A stretch of DNA of 64,000 nucleotides, from NCBI GenBank assembly GCA_018062105.1, contig JAGOSV010000002.1, forward strand, positions 16,658 to 80,657, in the 5' to 3' direction. The stretch's first letter is position 1, and each line of letters begins with the position of its first letter. Under the pieces are notes generated by a model. The model did no database searches and was not told where the DNA came from. It saw only the letters and a program-made list of their open reading frames with translations. Positions 42,243-51,609 of the stretch are shown in pieces. This stretch comes from Sterolibacterium sp. (GTDB taxonomy: Bacteria; Pseudomonadota; Gammaproteobacteria; Burkholderiales; Rhodocyclaceae). The position numbers and the translations under genes are program-made.

Positions 42243-43481
42243 ATGATCCAGCGCACGCCTCACCCCAGAGCGATGTCCACCGACACCGCCGCGGCTCCTC
42301 CGGCAACGACCCGGCGTGCTGTCGGCTTGCTGGGGCGCGTCGTAGACAGCTTTCTCCACCCTTCGCTGTACCAAGACCCGGACACCCTCAACCGGGCGCG
42401 CATCCTGATCGGATCAATGCTGACCCTGACAACCGGGGCTCTCGGCGCACTGATTGCTGTGCTGCTCTCCAACTTTCAGCGCCACTCCGACATTCTTGCC
42501 TCCCTAGTGATCCTGCCGGCTTCCGCCTGGTTCATCTACGCATTGATTCAACTACGCACGCGGGGGAGCTACCAACTGGCCAGCCACTCTACCATTTTCA
42601 CTATCATAGGCATGATCGTCGGTGGTATCTGCCTGTCGGGTGGCCCATCCGACTCCCCGGTCACCCAGCTTCTGGCCATTCCGCCCCTGACCGCCTATTT
42701 CTTCGGAGGCCGTCCGCTGGGCAGCAAGGTCGTCCTGCTCACCTTGATCCTTCTGGTCACCCTGATACTCCTGCAGGCTCTGGGAGTACCCTATTACCTC
42801 CAGACCGTCGCTGAGCCGGAAAGGCAATCCCTCCTGGCTCTGGTCGTCACTTTACAAAATCTTGCCGTCATCTCGATGATGGCCTTCATCTACGAATACA
42901 CCTCGGCCGTACTCAAGCGCGAGCGCGATGCCGAACGTGAAAAGTTCATCGAACTCTCCAAGACCGATCCCCTGACCGGTCTGTCCAACCGCCGCAATCT
43001 CGACAGCCTCCTGCAAGAGCGCGCAACCCGCTACGACATCGACAGCCCTGAGAGCCACTTCGCCCTGGGTTATCTCGATCTCGACGGCTTCAAGCCGATC
43101 AACGATAACCATGGCCATGCCGCCGGCGATGAAGTGCTGCGCATCATCTCTGACCGGTTAAGGAACACCCTGCGCGAAACCGATTTCGTCGGCCGCCAAG
43201 GCGGGGATGAATTCATCCTGATCCTCGACCAGATCAGCGACCAAACCACCCTGACTCTGATGGCCAACCGTCTGCTGGAGACCATCGCCCAACCCATCGC
43301 CACCAGCGCCGGTGAGGTTGGCGTCACCGGCAGTCTCGGCTTTGCCCTCTTCCCGCTCGATGCCAGCAACCTCGAAGACCTGAAGCGGGCCGCCGACAAC
43401 GCCATGTACGAAGCCAAACGTCAGCGCGGGACCTGGCGGCTGTTCCAGCCTCATCTGACCGCCGTCGAAGCGACAGCCTGA
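42243..43481 (+). CDS. membrane diguanylate cyclase (GGDEF)
   Basis: About 412 aa. Five or six N-terminal membrane helices (about 48-210) form an uncharacterised sensor. A GGDEF domain follows, with RQGGDEF as the active site and RETD five residues upstream as the inhibitory I-site. It makes cyclic di-GMP. ATG 42243 is preceded by GAGGTG. It is a clear paralogue of the gene at 51610: shared SGGP, IPPLTAYFFGG and FIYEYT motifs in the membrane part. Confidence 0.93.
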   Translation: MIQRTPHPRAMSTDTAAAPPATTRRAVGLLGRVVDSFLHPSLYQDPDTLNRARILIGSMLTLTTGALGALIAVLLSNFQRHSDILASLVILPASAWFIYALIQLRTRGSYQLASHSTIFTIIGMIVGGICLSGGPSDSPVTQLLAIPPLTAYFFGGRPLGSKVVLLTLILLVTLILLQALGVPYYLQTVAEPERQSLLALVVTLQNLAVISMMAFIYEYTSAVLKRERDAEREKFIELSKTDPLTGLSNRRNLDSLLQERATRYDIDSPESHFALGYLDLDGFKPINDNHGHAAGDEVLRIISDRLRNTLRETDFVGRQGGDEFILILDQISDQTTLTLMANRLLETIAQPIATSAGEVGVTGSLGFALFPLDASNLEDLKRAADNAMYEAKRQRGTWRLFQPHLTAVEATA

Positions 43482-43492
43482 GACAAAATGGC

Positions 43493-44623
43493 ATGATGCC
43501 TACCTCCGATCCTGCCGCCGCATCCACCACATCCACCACATCCACCACATCCACCACATCCGCCACATCCCTCTCTCCCGCTGCCCCACCTCCGGCTCTG
43601 TATCTGTCCGGCCTGTCGCCAGCTTATTTCGGTATGGTCATGGCCACCGGCATCATCTCGATTGCCGCCCACATGCTTGGCCAGCCACTGATTTCCCGTG
43701 CCCTGTTCTTCCTCAACATCGCTGCCTACCTGGCCCTGTGGCTGCTCACCCTGCTGCGCCTGGCGCGTCATCCACAGTGGGTGCTGCGTGACCTGGCCGA
43801 TCACCTGCGTGGCCCCGGTTTTTTCACCACGGTAGCGGCCACCGCCGTGCTCGGCAGCCAGTTCGTCGTCCTCGCCGGCGAAGATCGTATCGGCAGTGCG
43901 CTGTGGGTCTGGGCCCTGATCCTGTGGATCGGCCTGACCTACACCATCTTCACCGGCATCACCATCAAGGAAAAGAAACCCAGCCTCGACCAGGGCATCA
44001 GCGGTGCCTGGTTGCTGGCCGTCGTCGCCACCCAATCTATCGCCGTACTGGCCGCCCTGCTCGCCCCGCGCATCGGCCAGCCCGGCCGGCTGGAGCTGAA
44101 TTTTCTGGCATTGTCGATGTGGCTGTGGGGCGGCATGCTCTACATCTGGATGATGTCGCTGATCTTCTACCGCTACACCTTCTTTACCCTGGCCCCGGGC
44201 GACCTCTCGCCGCCCTATTGGATCAACATGGGCGCCATGGCCATCTCTACCCTCGCCGGCTCGCTGCTGATCGTCAATTCTGCCGACGCCCCTTTCCTGC
44301 AATCGCTGATTCCCTTCATCAAGGGTTTCACCGTCTTCTACTGGGCCACTGGCACCTGGTGGATTCCCATGCTCATCATCCTGGCGCTCTGGCGTCACAT
44401 CTATCGACGCTTTCCCTTCAAATACGATCCGCTCTACTGGGGTGCAGTCTTCCCGCTGGGCATGTACGCCGCCTCTACCCACGAAATGATCGAAGCCATG
44501 GGCTTTGGCTTCCTCGATACCCTGCCACAAATATTCCTGTGGATTGCCCTGCTCGCCTGGGGCGTGGTCTTCACCGGCCTGCTCCGTCACCTGCTGCGTC
44601 ACATCCGGCATCTGCATTTCTGA
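43493..44623 (+). CDS. TDT-family transporter (TehA/Mae1/SLAC1-like)
   Basis: 376 aa with about ten membrane helices from residue 40 on (SPAYFGMVMATGIISIAAHM is the family start). The family carries C4-dicarboxylates, sulfite, tellurite-related or other anions; the substrate is not determined here. The N-terminus has a Ser-Thr-Thr repeat encoded by five 9-bp units (43521-43565). Its 3' end overlaps the convergent helicase gene by 53 nt. It starts 12 nt after the diguanylate cyclase gene. Confidence 0.88.
   Translation: MMPTSDPAAASTTSTTSTTSTTSATSLSPAAPPPALYLSGLSPAYFGMVMATGIISIAAHMLGQPLISRALFFLNIAAYLALWLLTLLRLARHPQWVLRDLADHLRGPGFFTTVAATAVLGSQFVVLAGEDRIGSALWVWALILWIGLTYTIFTGITIKEKKPSLDQGISGAWLLAVVATQSIAVLAALLAPRIGQPGRLELNFLALSMWLWGGMLYIWMMSLIFYRYTFFTLAPGDLSPPYWINMGAMAISTLAGSLLIVNSADAPFLQSLIPFIKGFTVFYWATGTWWIPMLIILALWRHIYRRFPFKYDPLYWGAVFPLGMYAASTHEMIEAMGFGFLDTLPQIFLWIALLAWGVVFTGLLRHLLRHIRHLHF
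43521..43565. repeat. 9-bp in-frame minisatellite x5
   Basis: catccacca occurs four times plus one variant (catccgcca), encoding Ser-Thr-Thr units at the transporter N-terminus. Unit gain or loss keeps the frame. Confidence 0.9.
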
Positions 44624-47600
44624 GTGCATCCCCTGCCTCTGTCGCCATCTCCATCTCCGGCAGACACACCAGCCGGTCATGGCTGACATAAAAAATCGCC
44701 ATTTGCAGCGGCCGTCCTTCATCGGCAAACAACCTGGCATAGCGCTCGAGCTGGTCGCGATAACGCCGCGCATGTGCCTGCCAACCAGCCTCATCCGTTG
44801 GTAGCGTGTCGGCGGCCAGCAACGCCGTCTTGTAGTCGACGATCCAGCGCACCCCATCGGCCACAAAACAGCGATCCACGATATTCATGGCATAGCGCGA
44901 CGACACGGATCCGGATGGCAATGCCGCTGGCAATATTGACGACGCTGGCGCAGGCACCACCTCTCGCGGCACAGTTATGGCCAGTTCTGCCGCCGCCTCA
45001 TCATGGGCCGACAGCAGCCAGCGTCCCACATCGCTGGCCAGCGTGAGCCGCAATGCCTGTGCCACCCGCTGCGCCCCGCGCTGCTGCACCTCCAGCGCAT
45101 GTCCCCGCTGGGCAAACCACTGCTGCATGTGCGGCAGCAGCCCGGCCAGACGCGCCTCATCCCACTGCGCCAACGATGTCCCCGCCAGCAATTCCAGATA
45201 ACGATGCAGCAAGGTTCCCACCTCCACCGCCAGAATATCCGCACCAGCACCAGCCCCCGCCTTCTGCCCCTCGCCCGGCTGGCGCACAAGCTCATGGACG
45301 GCCGCCACTTCCTGCGTTTTTGCCACACCTGGCAACAGCGCAGGCACCCCTACCTGCCGCAGCCGCACCAGCTGCGGGCAAAAAGCCGCGCCAGAAATGC
45401 TTTCCTCCGCGGCCATCCTCATCCCATCCTCGCCCTCATCCCCTGCGCCCCCCGCTCCCTCCATTCCCGCTGTCGGCCTGGCAGGCTCCGCCGCCTGCCG
45501 AAAGGCCTCCGCCACTCCCGCCACTGGCCACAGCGCCCGCAGAAAACTGCCTGCCGCTGCCTGCACCTCCTTCGCCCCCTGCCGCCCCACGCCCACCAGA
45601 TGCAAACGCCGGATGGCGCGCGTGGCAGCCACATAAAGCACCCGCATATCCTCATGATCGGCACGCCTTTTCTCGATGCGTCGCAGGTAGTCATAAGATG
45701 TCGGCAAACTCCGCTCCGCCGCCCCGCCCGGGCGGTAAGGCGCAGCGGCCAGACGTACCACCGGGGCCCGGCCGGCCACAGGCATCTGCACCTCCTCCCA
45801 CAGCATCAGCGGTGGCTCATCCTCGCGGCTGCCACGATGCAGACCGGGCAGGATGACCGTCTCGAACTCCAGCCCCTTGGACTTGTGGATGGTCATGAAC
45901 TGCAGCCGCTCATCGGCGCACGGATCCACCGCTGCAAACAGCCCTTCCACTTCCTCCGCCAAGATATCCAGACTGAAGCGACCGGCCGCATCGAGACGCT
46001 CGAACAGATCGAAACAGGCCCGTACATCCGCTTCCTCACCCGGCTGCACCAGGCAGGCCGCCCCACCCAGCCTCAGCCAGGCAGCTTCCAGCCAGCGGCT
46101 CAACCGTACCCTTCCCTGCTGGGCCAGAACCTCCGCCAGAACCTCGCGCACATGCCCCAGCCGCCGCTGGCCATCTAGCGATAATCGCGCCAGACAAGCC
46201 TCATCATTCATCAGGGACCACACGCTGGCCTGCTGCCCAGCCTGCCCAGCCTGCCCACCCTGCCCATGCGTCCCGGCCAGGGCATGCAAATCCTGCAGAT
46301 TCAGACCACACCACGGCGCGCGCAGCACGGCCAGCCAATGCAGACGATCCCCGCGATGCAGCAAGGCCCGGGTCAGCGACAGTACATCCTGCACCGACTG
46401 TCGCTGCACCAGCGTTTCCAGCTCCACCGCCTGAAAGCGCATCTCCGGCTGCTCGCGCCGGATCAAGGCCACCAGCGCCTGCAAGTGGCTGCGTGCCCGC
46501 ACCAATACGGCCACCCGCTGCTCCGGATGGGCCTGCTGTTCCGCACGGATGAGTGCCAAAACCAGAGCGGCCTCGTGCTGCCCCCAATCCTGTCCCTCCT
46601 GCCCCCCCTCCCTATCCTTCCCATCCTCTCCATCTGCCCCTCTCGCACCATCCACCAGTGCATGCACCTGCACCCCCAGGGCCTCCTGACCGGCCAGCGC
46701 ATCGAGGTCTGACCGGCTGGAACAGCACGGACGATAACGGATAGCGCCGCTGGCCGCCTCATCCTGCGGCGGAAAAAGCTCGTCAAAAGCGCGGTTGATC
46801 CAGTCGATCACGGCACTGCAGGAGCGATTGTTGCGGTACAAACGAAGGCGTTCCAAACGCACACCGCCAATACCGCTCTCAGCCACCGACAAGAACATCC
46901 CGACATCGGCCTTGCGGAAGCGATAAATCGACTGCATCGGATCGCCGACCACAAACAATGTGCGCCCATCGCCTTCCTGCCAGCCGGCCGTCAGGCGCGC
47001 CAGCAGGCGCGTCTGCAAAGGACTGGTATCCTGGAATTCATCAACCAGCAGATGGCGAATCACATAATCGAGCTGTAACGCCAGCTCCGTCGGAGCCTCA
47101 TCCGTCCCCAGCGCCAGCAGCGCACGCTGGGCGACCTCGACGAAATCGACCGTACCGGCCTCGGCAAACACCAGCCACAGCTGGGCCACCGCCAGCTGCA
47201 ACAGCCGCGCCATGACCGCCACCACATGCGCGGCCTCCGCTACCTCTGCACCATCTGCATGTCCGGCCAGATCCGGCAAAGTACGCAGGCTCGCCACCAC
47301 GGCCACCTCGGCCGGTGTCAGTTCCTCCAGCATCCCCAGCACTGCCGCCTTATGCTCCGCAACAGCCGCAGCACTTCCCCCCGGAAAGCCACAGTTTTTA
47401 TCCAGCCGCTTGCGGGCCGTTCCCTGATTCGTCAAGAGCAAAGCACACAGGCCCCGCCACAGCGGCAGATCGGCCACCACCGGGCGCAACGGCTGCCGCC
47501 ATTCCTGCAAGGCACAGATCGGAGAGGTTTGCGCCCCCTCAACGCTCGCCAGATACTGCGCGGCATGGCGGGCAGCCGCCATCACCCCCTGCTGCCGCTG

Positions 47601-48374
47601 CCCATCCAGCACATCCATCACCCGTTGCAGATCACGCTCGACCAGGGTCGTCAGTGCCTCGGCAAAACCGCCGGCAACCTCTGAGCCCTCCGTCCCCGAG
47701 CCCGCGCAGTAGTGCAGCCACTGTTCGCGCCGCGCCAACATACCGGCCAGCAGCGCCGTCAGGCGACCGACGCTGTTATCGTGATAACGCAAGGCCTCAG
47801 CCACGACTGCGGCTGGCGTCTCTCCCACTTCGCCCCCTCCCGCCGCTTCGCCCTCCTCGCCCTCGGCCACCATCGCCACAGTCCGCCGGGCCGCCTCCCG
47901 CAGATGACGAGCCGCTACCGTGCTGTCCGCCACTGCCGGCTGCCGGCCAAAGCGCGAGAGATAAGGCATCTGTCGCGCCAGCAGGGCGCACAGGGCATCG
48001 ATGGTCAGAATGCGCAGCCGCTGCGGCTGCGCCACCAGCTGCCAGCCCTGCTGTGTGCTGCGCTGCAAGGCAGCCTGCGCCAGCTCAAAAGTCTGCCGCC
48101 GGTGCGGCTCGGCTGGAATCTCCCCCGAACCCGCCCGCACCAAAGTCCCCAGAATACGCTCGCGCATCTCGGCCGCCGCCTTGTTGGTAAAGGTGATGGC
48201 GAGAATTTCCTCCGGTGCCTCCACCTGTGCCAGCAGGCGCAGGTAACGCTGCGTCAGCAGCTCGGTCTTGCCAGCACCAGCCGGCGCTTCGACAATGAAC
48301 GAAGCCAGTCCCAGAGCCCGCTGCCGGCTTTCTGCATCCTGCTGCAGCAAAGTCTCATCATGAATGCCATTCAC
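44571..48374 (-). CDS. UvrD/RecB-like helicase-nuclease (AddA-like)
   Basis: About 1267 aa. Superfamily 1A helicase: Walker A EAPAGAGKTELLTQRYLRLL, motif Ia ITFTNKAAAEMRERI, Walker B LLVDEFQDTSPLQ, motif III VVGDPMQSIYRFR, motif V THKSKGLEFETVILPG, motif VI RVLYVAATRA. A C-terminal PD-(D/E)XK nuclease has RWIVDYKTALL and QLERYARLF. Paired with the next gene it forms an AddAB-type end-resection machine. Start GTG 48374 has GGAGG at the right distance and overlaps the upstream stop (GTGA). Confidence 0.9.
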   Translation of the reverse strand: MNGIHDETLLQQDAESRQRALGLASFIVEAPAGAGKTELLTQRYLRLLAQVEAPEEILAITFTNKAAAEMRERILGTLVRAGSGEIPAEPHRRQTFELAQAALQRSTQQGWQLVAQPQRLRILTIDALCALLARQMPYLSRFGRQPAVADSTVAARHLREAARRTVAMVAEGEEGEAAGGGEVGETPAAVVAEALRYHDNSVGRLTALLAGMLARREQWLHYCAGSGTEGSEVAGGFAEALTTLVERDLQRVMDVLDGQRQQGVMAAARHAAQYLASVEGAQTSPICALQEWRQPLRPVVADLPLWRGLCALLLTNQGTARKRLDKNCGFPGGSAAAVAEHKAAVLGMLEELTPAEVAVVASLRTLPDLAGHADGAEVAEAAHVVAVMARLLQLAVAQLWLVFAEAGTVDFVEVAQRALLALGTDEAPTELALQLDYVIRHLLVDEFQDTSPLQTRLLARLTAGWQEGDGRTLFVVGDPMQSIYRFRKADVGMFLSVAESGIGGVRLERLRLYRNNRSCSAVIDWINRAFDELFPPQDEAASGAIRYRPCCSSRSDLDALAGQEALGVQVHALVDGARGADGEDGKDREGGQEGQDWGQHEAALVLALIRAEQQAHPEQRVAVLVRARSHLQALVALIRREQPEMRFQAVELETLVQRQSVQDVLSLTRALLHRGDRLHWLAVLRAPWCGLNLQDLHALAGTHGQGGQAGQAGQQASVWSLMNDEACLARLSLDGQRRLGHVREVLAEVLAQQGRVRLSRWLEAAWLRLGGAACLVQPGEEADVRACFDLFERLDAAGRFSLDILAEEVEGLFAAVDPCADERLQFMTIHKSKGLEFETVILPGLHRGSREDEPPLMLWEEVQMPVAGRAPVVRLAAAPYRPGGAAERSLPTSYDYLRRIEKRRADHEDMRVLYVAATRAIRRLHLVGVGRQGAKEVQAAAGSFLRALWPVAGVAEAFRQAAEPARPTAGMEGAGGAGDEGEDGMRMAAEESISGAAFCPQLVRLRQVGVPALLPGVAKTQEVAAVHELVRQPGEGQKAGAGAGADILAVEVGTLLHRYLELLAGTSLAQWDEARLAGLLPHMQQWFAQRGHALEVQQRGAQRVAQALRLTLASDVGRWLLSAHDEAAAELAITVPREVVPAPASSILPAALPSGSVSSRYAMNIVDRCFVADGVRWIVDYKTALLAADTLPTDEAGWQAHARRYRDQLERYARLFADEGRPLQMAIFYVSHDRLVCLPEMEMATEAGDALRNADAGCDAAGDGAGR

Positions 48375-51304
48375 AGGGCATCCTCCCCGACACACTGCTG
48401 CACCTTCTGCTCCATCCGTTGCGTCTGCTGCGTCTGCTGCTGGCGGCGCTCCGCCAGACGCAGCAAGGGCAGCACCTCACAATGGCGCAAATCATTCTCA
48501 TTGGCCAGGCACACACCGGCCTCCCCGCGGAGAATTTCGCGCGCCAATGCCGCAAGATGGTGGCGCCACTGTGCCAACAGTGCTGGCCAGTCCGCCAGTG
48601 CCGCAAACGCCCGCCTGCGCCCTTCTGTCATGCCAGCCACTTCCGGCAACAGCGCCGGCTGTGCAGCGATGCCGACAAAACCGCAGGCGGCAGGCCGTAC
48701 CCGGGCAAATGCCACCGCCACAACCGGCAATGAACCCGTCCCATCCACCCCATCCACCTCGTTCACTCCATCCCCCTGCGCACCCCAGACGGCATAAGCC
48801 GGTAGCTGCGGTTCATGGAGGCGCGCCCCCGCCCAATGCCGGAGGCTGATCTGGCTACCCGTCTTGTAATCGAGGATGACCCGCCCGGCACTCCCTGCAG
48901 CCCCGGCGCCCTCCCGATCCAGCCGATCCACCCGATCTGCGACCAGCCGCACCCGGAGTCCCTCGATCTCTACCTCGGTTTCCTGCTCACAAGCCAGCAC
49001 CGTGAATGGAACCTCGCGCAGCCGCTCCAGTGCCAGCCACTCAGCCAGCAGCGTCTGCAAGCGTGCCTGTTCGAGCGCCCGGTAACGCGGTGGCATCTCG
49101 GCATGGCGATACTCCACCAGCCACACCAGCGCAGACTCGACCGCCGTGGCAATGGCTGCCGCGCACTGCGCCTCCGACATCGCTACCAGATCGCCAAGCC
49201 CAAATCCCTCCTGCGCCTGCCAGAAACATTGCAGCGCCTTGTGCAGCAAGGTGCCACGCTGGGCATCATCCAGCCCGTCGACAGGAACAGCCAGGCTGCG
49301 CGCCCCCAGGCGATACTGGTAAAACGCCCAGGCCGGACAGATTGCCTGGGCCTTCAGCAAGGCTGTGCCCCCCGGCAACAAGGTGTCTGGCACCAGCGGC
49401 GGCCCCTCGCGATCCTCCCGCCACTCCAGCAGCGGCAAACCTGGCTCGCGCACGCGCACACTCAGCCGCTCAAGCAGTCCCGTTGCCTCATCCACCGCCC
49501 CACCCTCTGTCCGCATCCCGTCCTGCTCCAGCACCCCGGACAACAGCGGACTGGGGCGCAGGTGACGGTCGCCCTCATTCAGGGCATGGCTAAACACCAC
49601 CTCACGAGCACCCTGCTGCAGGCGATGATGCACCGTCGCCGCAAATGCCGCCTGAAGATCAGCACTGGCATTGGGCGCACAGGCAGCCCGCTGAGCGGCC
49701 GCCGACAGCAGCGGATTGGGCCGGGCAGCCGCCGGCCACAGATGATCATTCATGCCCATGACCCACAGCCCGTCCAGCGGCGTGCCACAAGTTTCAAGCA
49801 AACCCATGATCTGGACGGCCGGGCTGCCTTCGGTCTGCGGCTGAAAAATGCGCTCACGACAAATCCGGGTCAGATGCTGCACGGCCGCAGCCATGTCGAA
49901 CGGCACCTTCAGCATATCCAGCTCGGCAAGCTGCACCAGCGCTTCATCAAAGGCCAGCCGGGCCTGATATTCCTCGCTCGACAGGGAACGCTCTCCCGGC
50001 CAGTTCAGCGCTGAAAGCAATGTAGCGAAGGCCGCACTCCAGTCTGCCACCGGACGCCGGGTGTTCATGTCCAGCGCCTGCCGCAGCCGCCAGGCCGCAG
50101 CAAAATCCCTGTGCAATCGTGGCACTGCCGAATGCTGATATTGCAGAAAAGAGTGCAACCGCGCCAACGTCAGGGAAGCCGGCAAGCTGCGGCGCATGCG
50201 AGCCTCTAGCAAGCCCCGGGCATCGGCCTCTTCGAGCCAGGCCGACCAGTACGGATCACGCAACAGCCCTCCCCATTCCTCCTGCGACACCTGTTGCGGC
50301 CGTGCCCACAAGGCCAAAAGACGCAGAGCCGTTGCCACCAGCGGCTGCCGGGCCAGCGGTGTACCCAGCGTGAAGTTGTAATTGCGCGGCCGCCCGGCCT
50401 GCGCCGGATGCAAGGTCTGCGGCGCCAGGACATCATCGAGCAGATCCGCCAGCCTCGCCCGCAGCTCCGCCAGTTCCGGAACAACGATGGCCAGCCGGGC
50501 CTGGGGCTGGCTGGCCAGACGCTGCGCCACCCAGGCAACCGCCGCCCGGCATTCGGCGCGACGATCCACCAGTGCCTGCACACGCACCGTGCGCCCGTCC
50601 TCTGCCGCCTCAGCGATGTCCCCTGCCCATTCCCGAACCTGGCACCCCAATGCTGCAAGGATGCCTGCCAGTCGCTCCTCCTGTGGCTTGTAACGGTCAA
50701 ACCCGGCAAAGACGACACAAGCCGGCAGACGGGCCGGATCGATCGCCCTCTCTGCCAACCGATCGAGCAGCACATCAAGATAACGCACCGCCTCCCGCCA
50801 GCCGTTTCTGTCACAACGCTCCATGAAAGCCTGCTGCCAGCAGGCAAACTGCCGCTCTTCCTCACTTCCCGCCACCACCTGAGACACGCCCCAGGCCACA
50901 CACAGGGCATGTGCTTCGGCGGCCACCTCCGCCATGCCCGCCGGATCGAACAAGGCCACCATCCCCTGGCTTTCAGTGGCAGCCTCGATAACCTGCTGCC
51001 ACAAAAAATGCTCCTGCAATGCTGTCAGCGGCCACGGAAGGGGCGCGGAAAGGCGCCCCAGCAAAGCAGCCTCCTCCAGCCGCTCATCCAGCCATGGCAC
51101 CACCGTCTGTGTCACCAGCGTCGGCCAGCGCCGCCGGCCACGCCCCTGCTGCAGATGGTCATAAGCCTCGCGCAATTCCTGTGCCAGCCGCGCCGTGGCG
51201 CACAGCACCACTTCCGTACCCTCAAGCTGCGCCAGCGTCAGCCGCAGCCCGATACCCCGTTCACCCCGGTTCTCCCGGTTCTGCTGTGCCCCCTCAACCA
51301 CCAT
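48371..51304 (-). CDS. PD-(D/E)XK nuclease family DNA repair protein (AddB-like)
   Basis: 977 aa, partner of the helicase-nuclease. An inactive helicase-like N-terminal part is followed by a C-terminal RecB-family nuclease (RVILDYKTGSQ, EPQLPAYAVWG). This resembles the probable DNA repair protein family found beside UvrD-type genes in betaproteobacteria, thought to replace RecBCD. It is translationally coupled to the downstream gene by GTGA. The recA-loading function is inferred. Confidence 0.85.
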   Translation of the reverse strand: MVVEGAQQNRENRGERGIGLRLTLAQLEGTEVVLCATARLAQELREAYDHLQQGRGRRRWPTLVTQTVVPWLDERLEEAALLGRLSAPLPWPLTALQEHFLWQQVIEAATESQGMVALFDPAGMAEVAAEAHALCVAWGVSQVVAGSEEERQFACWQQAFMERCDRNGWREAVRYLDVLLDRLAERAIDPARLPACVVFAGFDRYKPQEERLAGILAALGCQVREWAGDIAEAAEDGRTVRVQALVDRRAECRAAVAWVAQRLASQPQARLAIVVPELAELRARLADLLDDVLAPQTLHPAQAGRPRNYNFTLGTPLARQPLVATALRLLALWARPQQVSQEEWGGLLRDPYWSAWLEEADARGLLEARMRRSLPASLTLARLHSFLQYQHSAVPRLHRDFAAAWRLRQALDMNTRRPVADWSAAFATLLSALNWPGERSLSSEEYQARLAFDEALVQLAELDMLKVPFDMAAAVQHLTRICRERIFQPQTEGSPAVQIMGLLETCGTPLDGLWVMGMNDHLWPAAARPNPLLSAAAQRAACAPNASADLQAAFAATVHHRLQQGAREVVFSHALNEGDRHLRPSPLLSGVLEQDGMRTEGGAVDEATGLLERLSVRVREPGLPLLEWREDREGPPLVPDTLLPGGTALLKAQAICPAWAFYQYRLGARSLAVPVDGLDDAQRGTLLHKALQCFWQAQEGFGLGDLVAMSEAQCAAAIATAVESALVWLVEYRHAEMPPRYRALEQARLQTLLAEWLALERLREVPFTVLACEQETEVEIEGLRVRLVADRVDRLDREGAGAAGSAGRVILDYKTGSQISLRHWAGARLHEPQLPAYAVWGAQGDGVNEVDGVDGTGSLPVVAVAFARVRPAACGFVGIAAQPALLPEVAGMTEGRRRAFAALADWPALLAQWRHHLAALAREILRGEAGVCLANENDLRHCEVLPLLRLAERRQQQTQQTQRMEQKVQQCVGEDAL

Positions 51305-51378
51305 TCCACCTCATTTCCATTCCAGCGTCCCCAGGCTCGAAATTGTATCCAACCCACCAGACCAAAAACACCAAAAAC

Positions 51379-51392
51379 GGGGTCAGACCACG
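51379..51392. other. GGGGTCAGACCACG motif in 305-nt gap
   Basis: The gap 51305-51609 has no gene. It holds this motif, often found beside transposase relics in proteobacteria, and a weak -10 (TAGAAT, 51461-51466) about 145 nt before the second diguanylate cyclase gene. Confidence 0.35.
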
Positions 51393-51609
51393 GTTCTTTG
51401 TCACTTTACCCTTCCCGCAGAAATGCTTCCTGCGCCCCCCTGTACAGTAGGTCTGCCTGCTAGAATCAGGCGATGGCGGAAGATGCACGGCGCATCAGAA
51501 ATATCCGAAACACCCGGAACGCTCAAACGTCCAATGCCCAGAATGCCGGATGCCTCCTTCCCGCCCACGCCTTCCATCAACCGCAACCCACCCGCCGAGG
51601 CCATCCACC

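Noticed and set aside
43521-43565. Possible CRISPR-like repeats
   Set aside because: Units are contiguous 9-mers with no spacers; none of the repeats in the window has CRISPR geometry.
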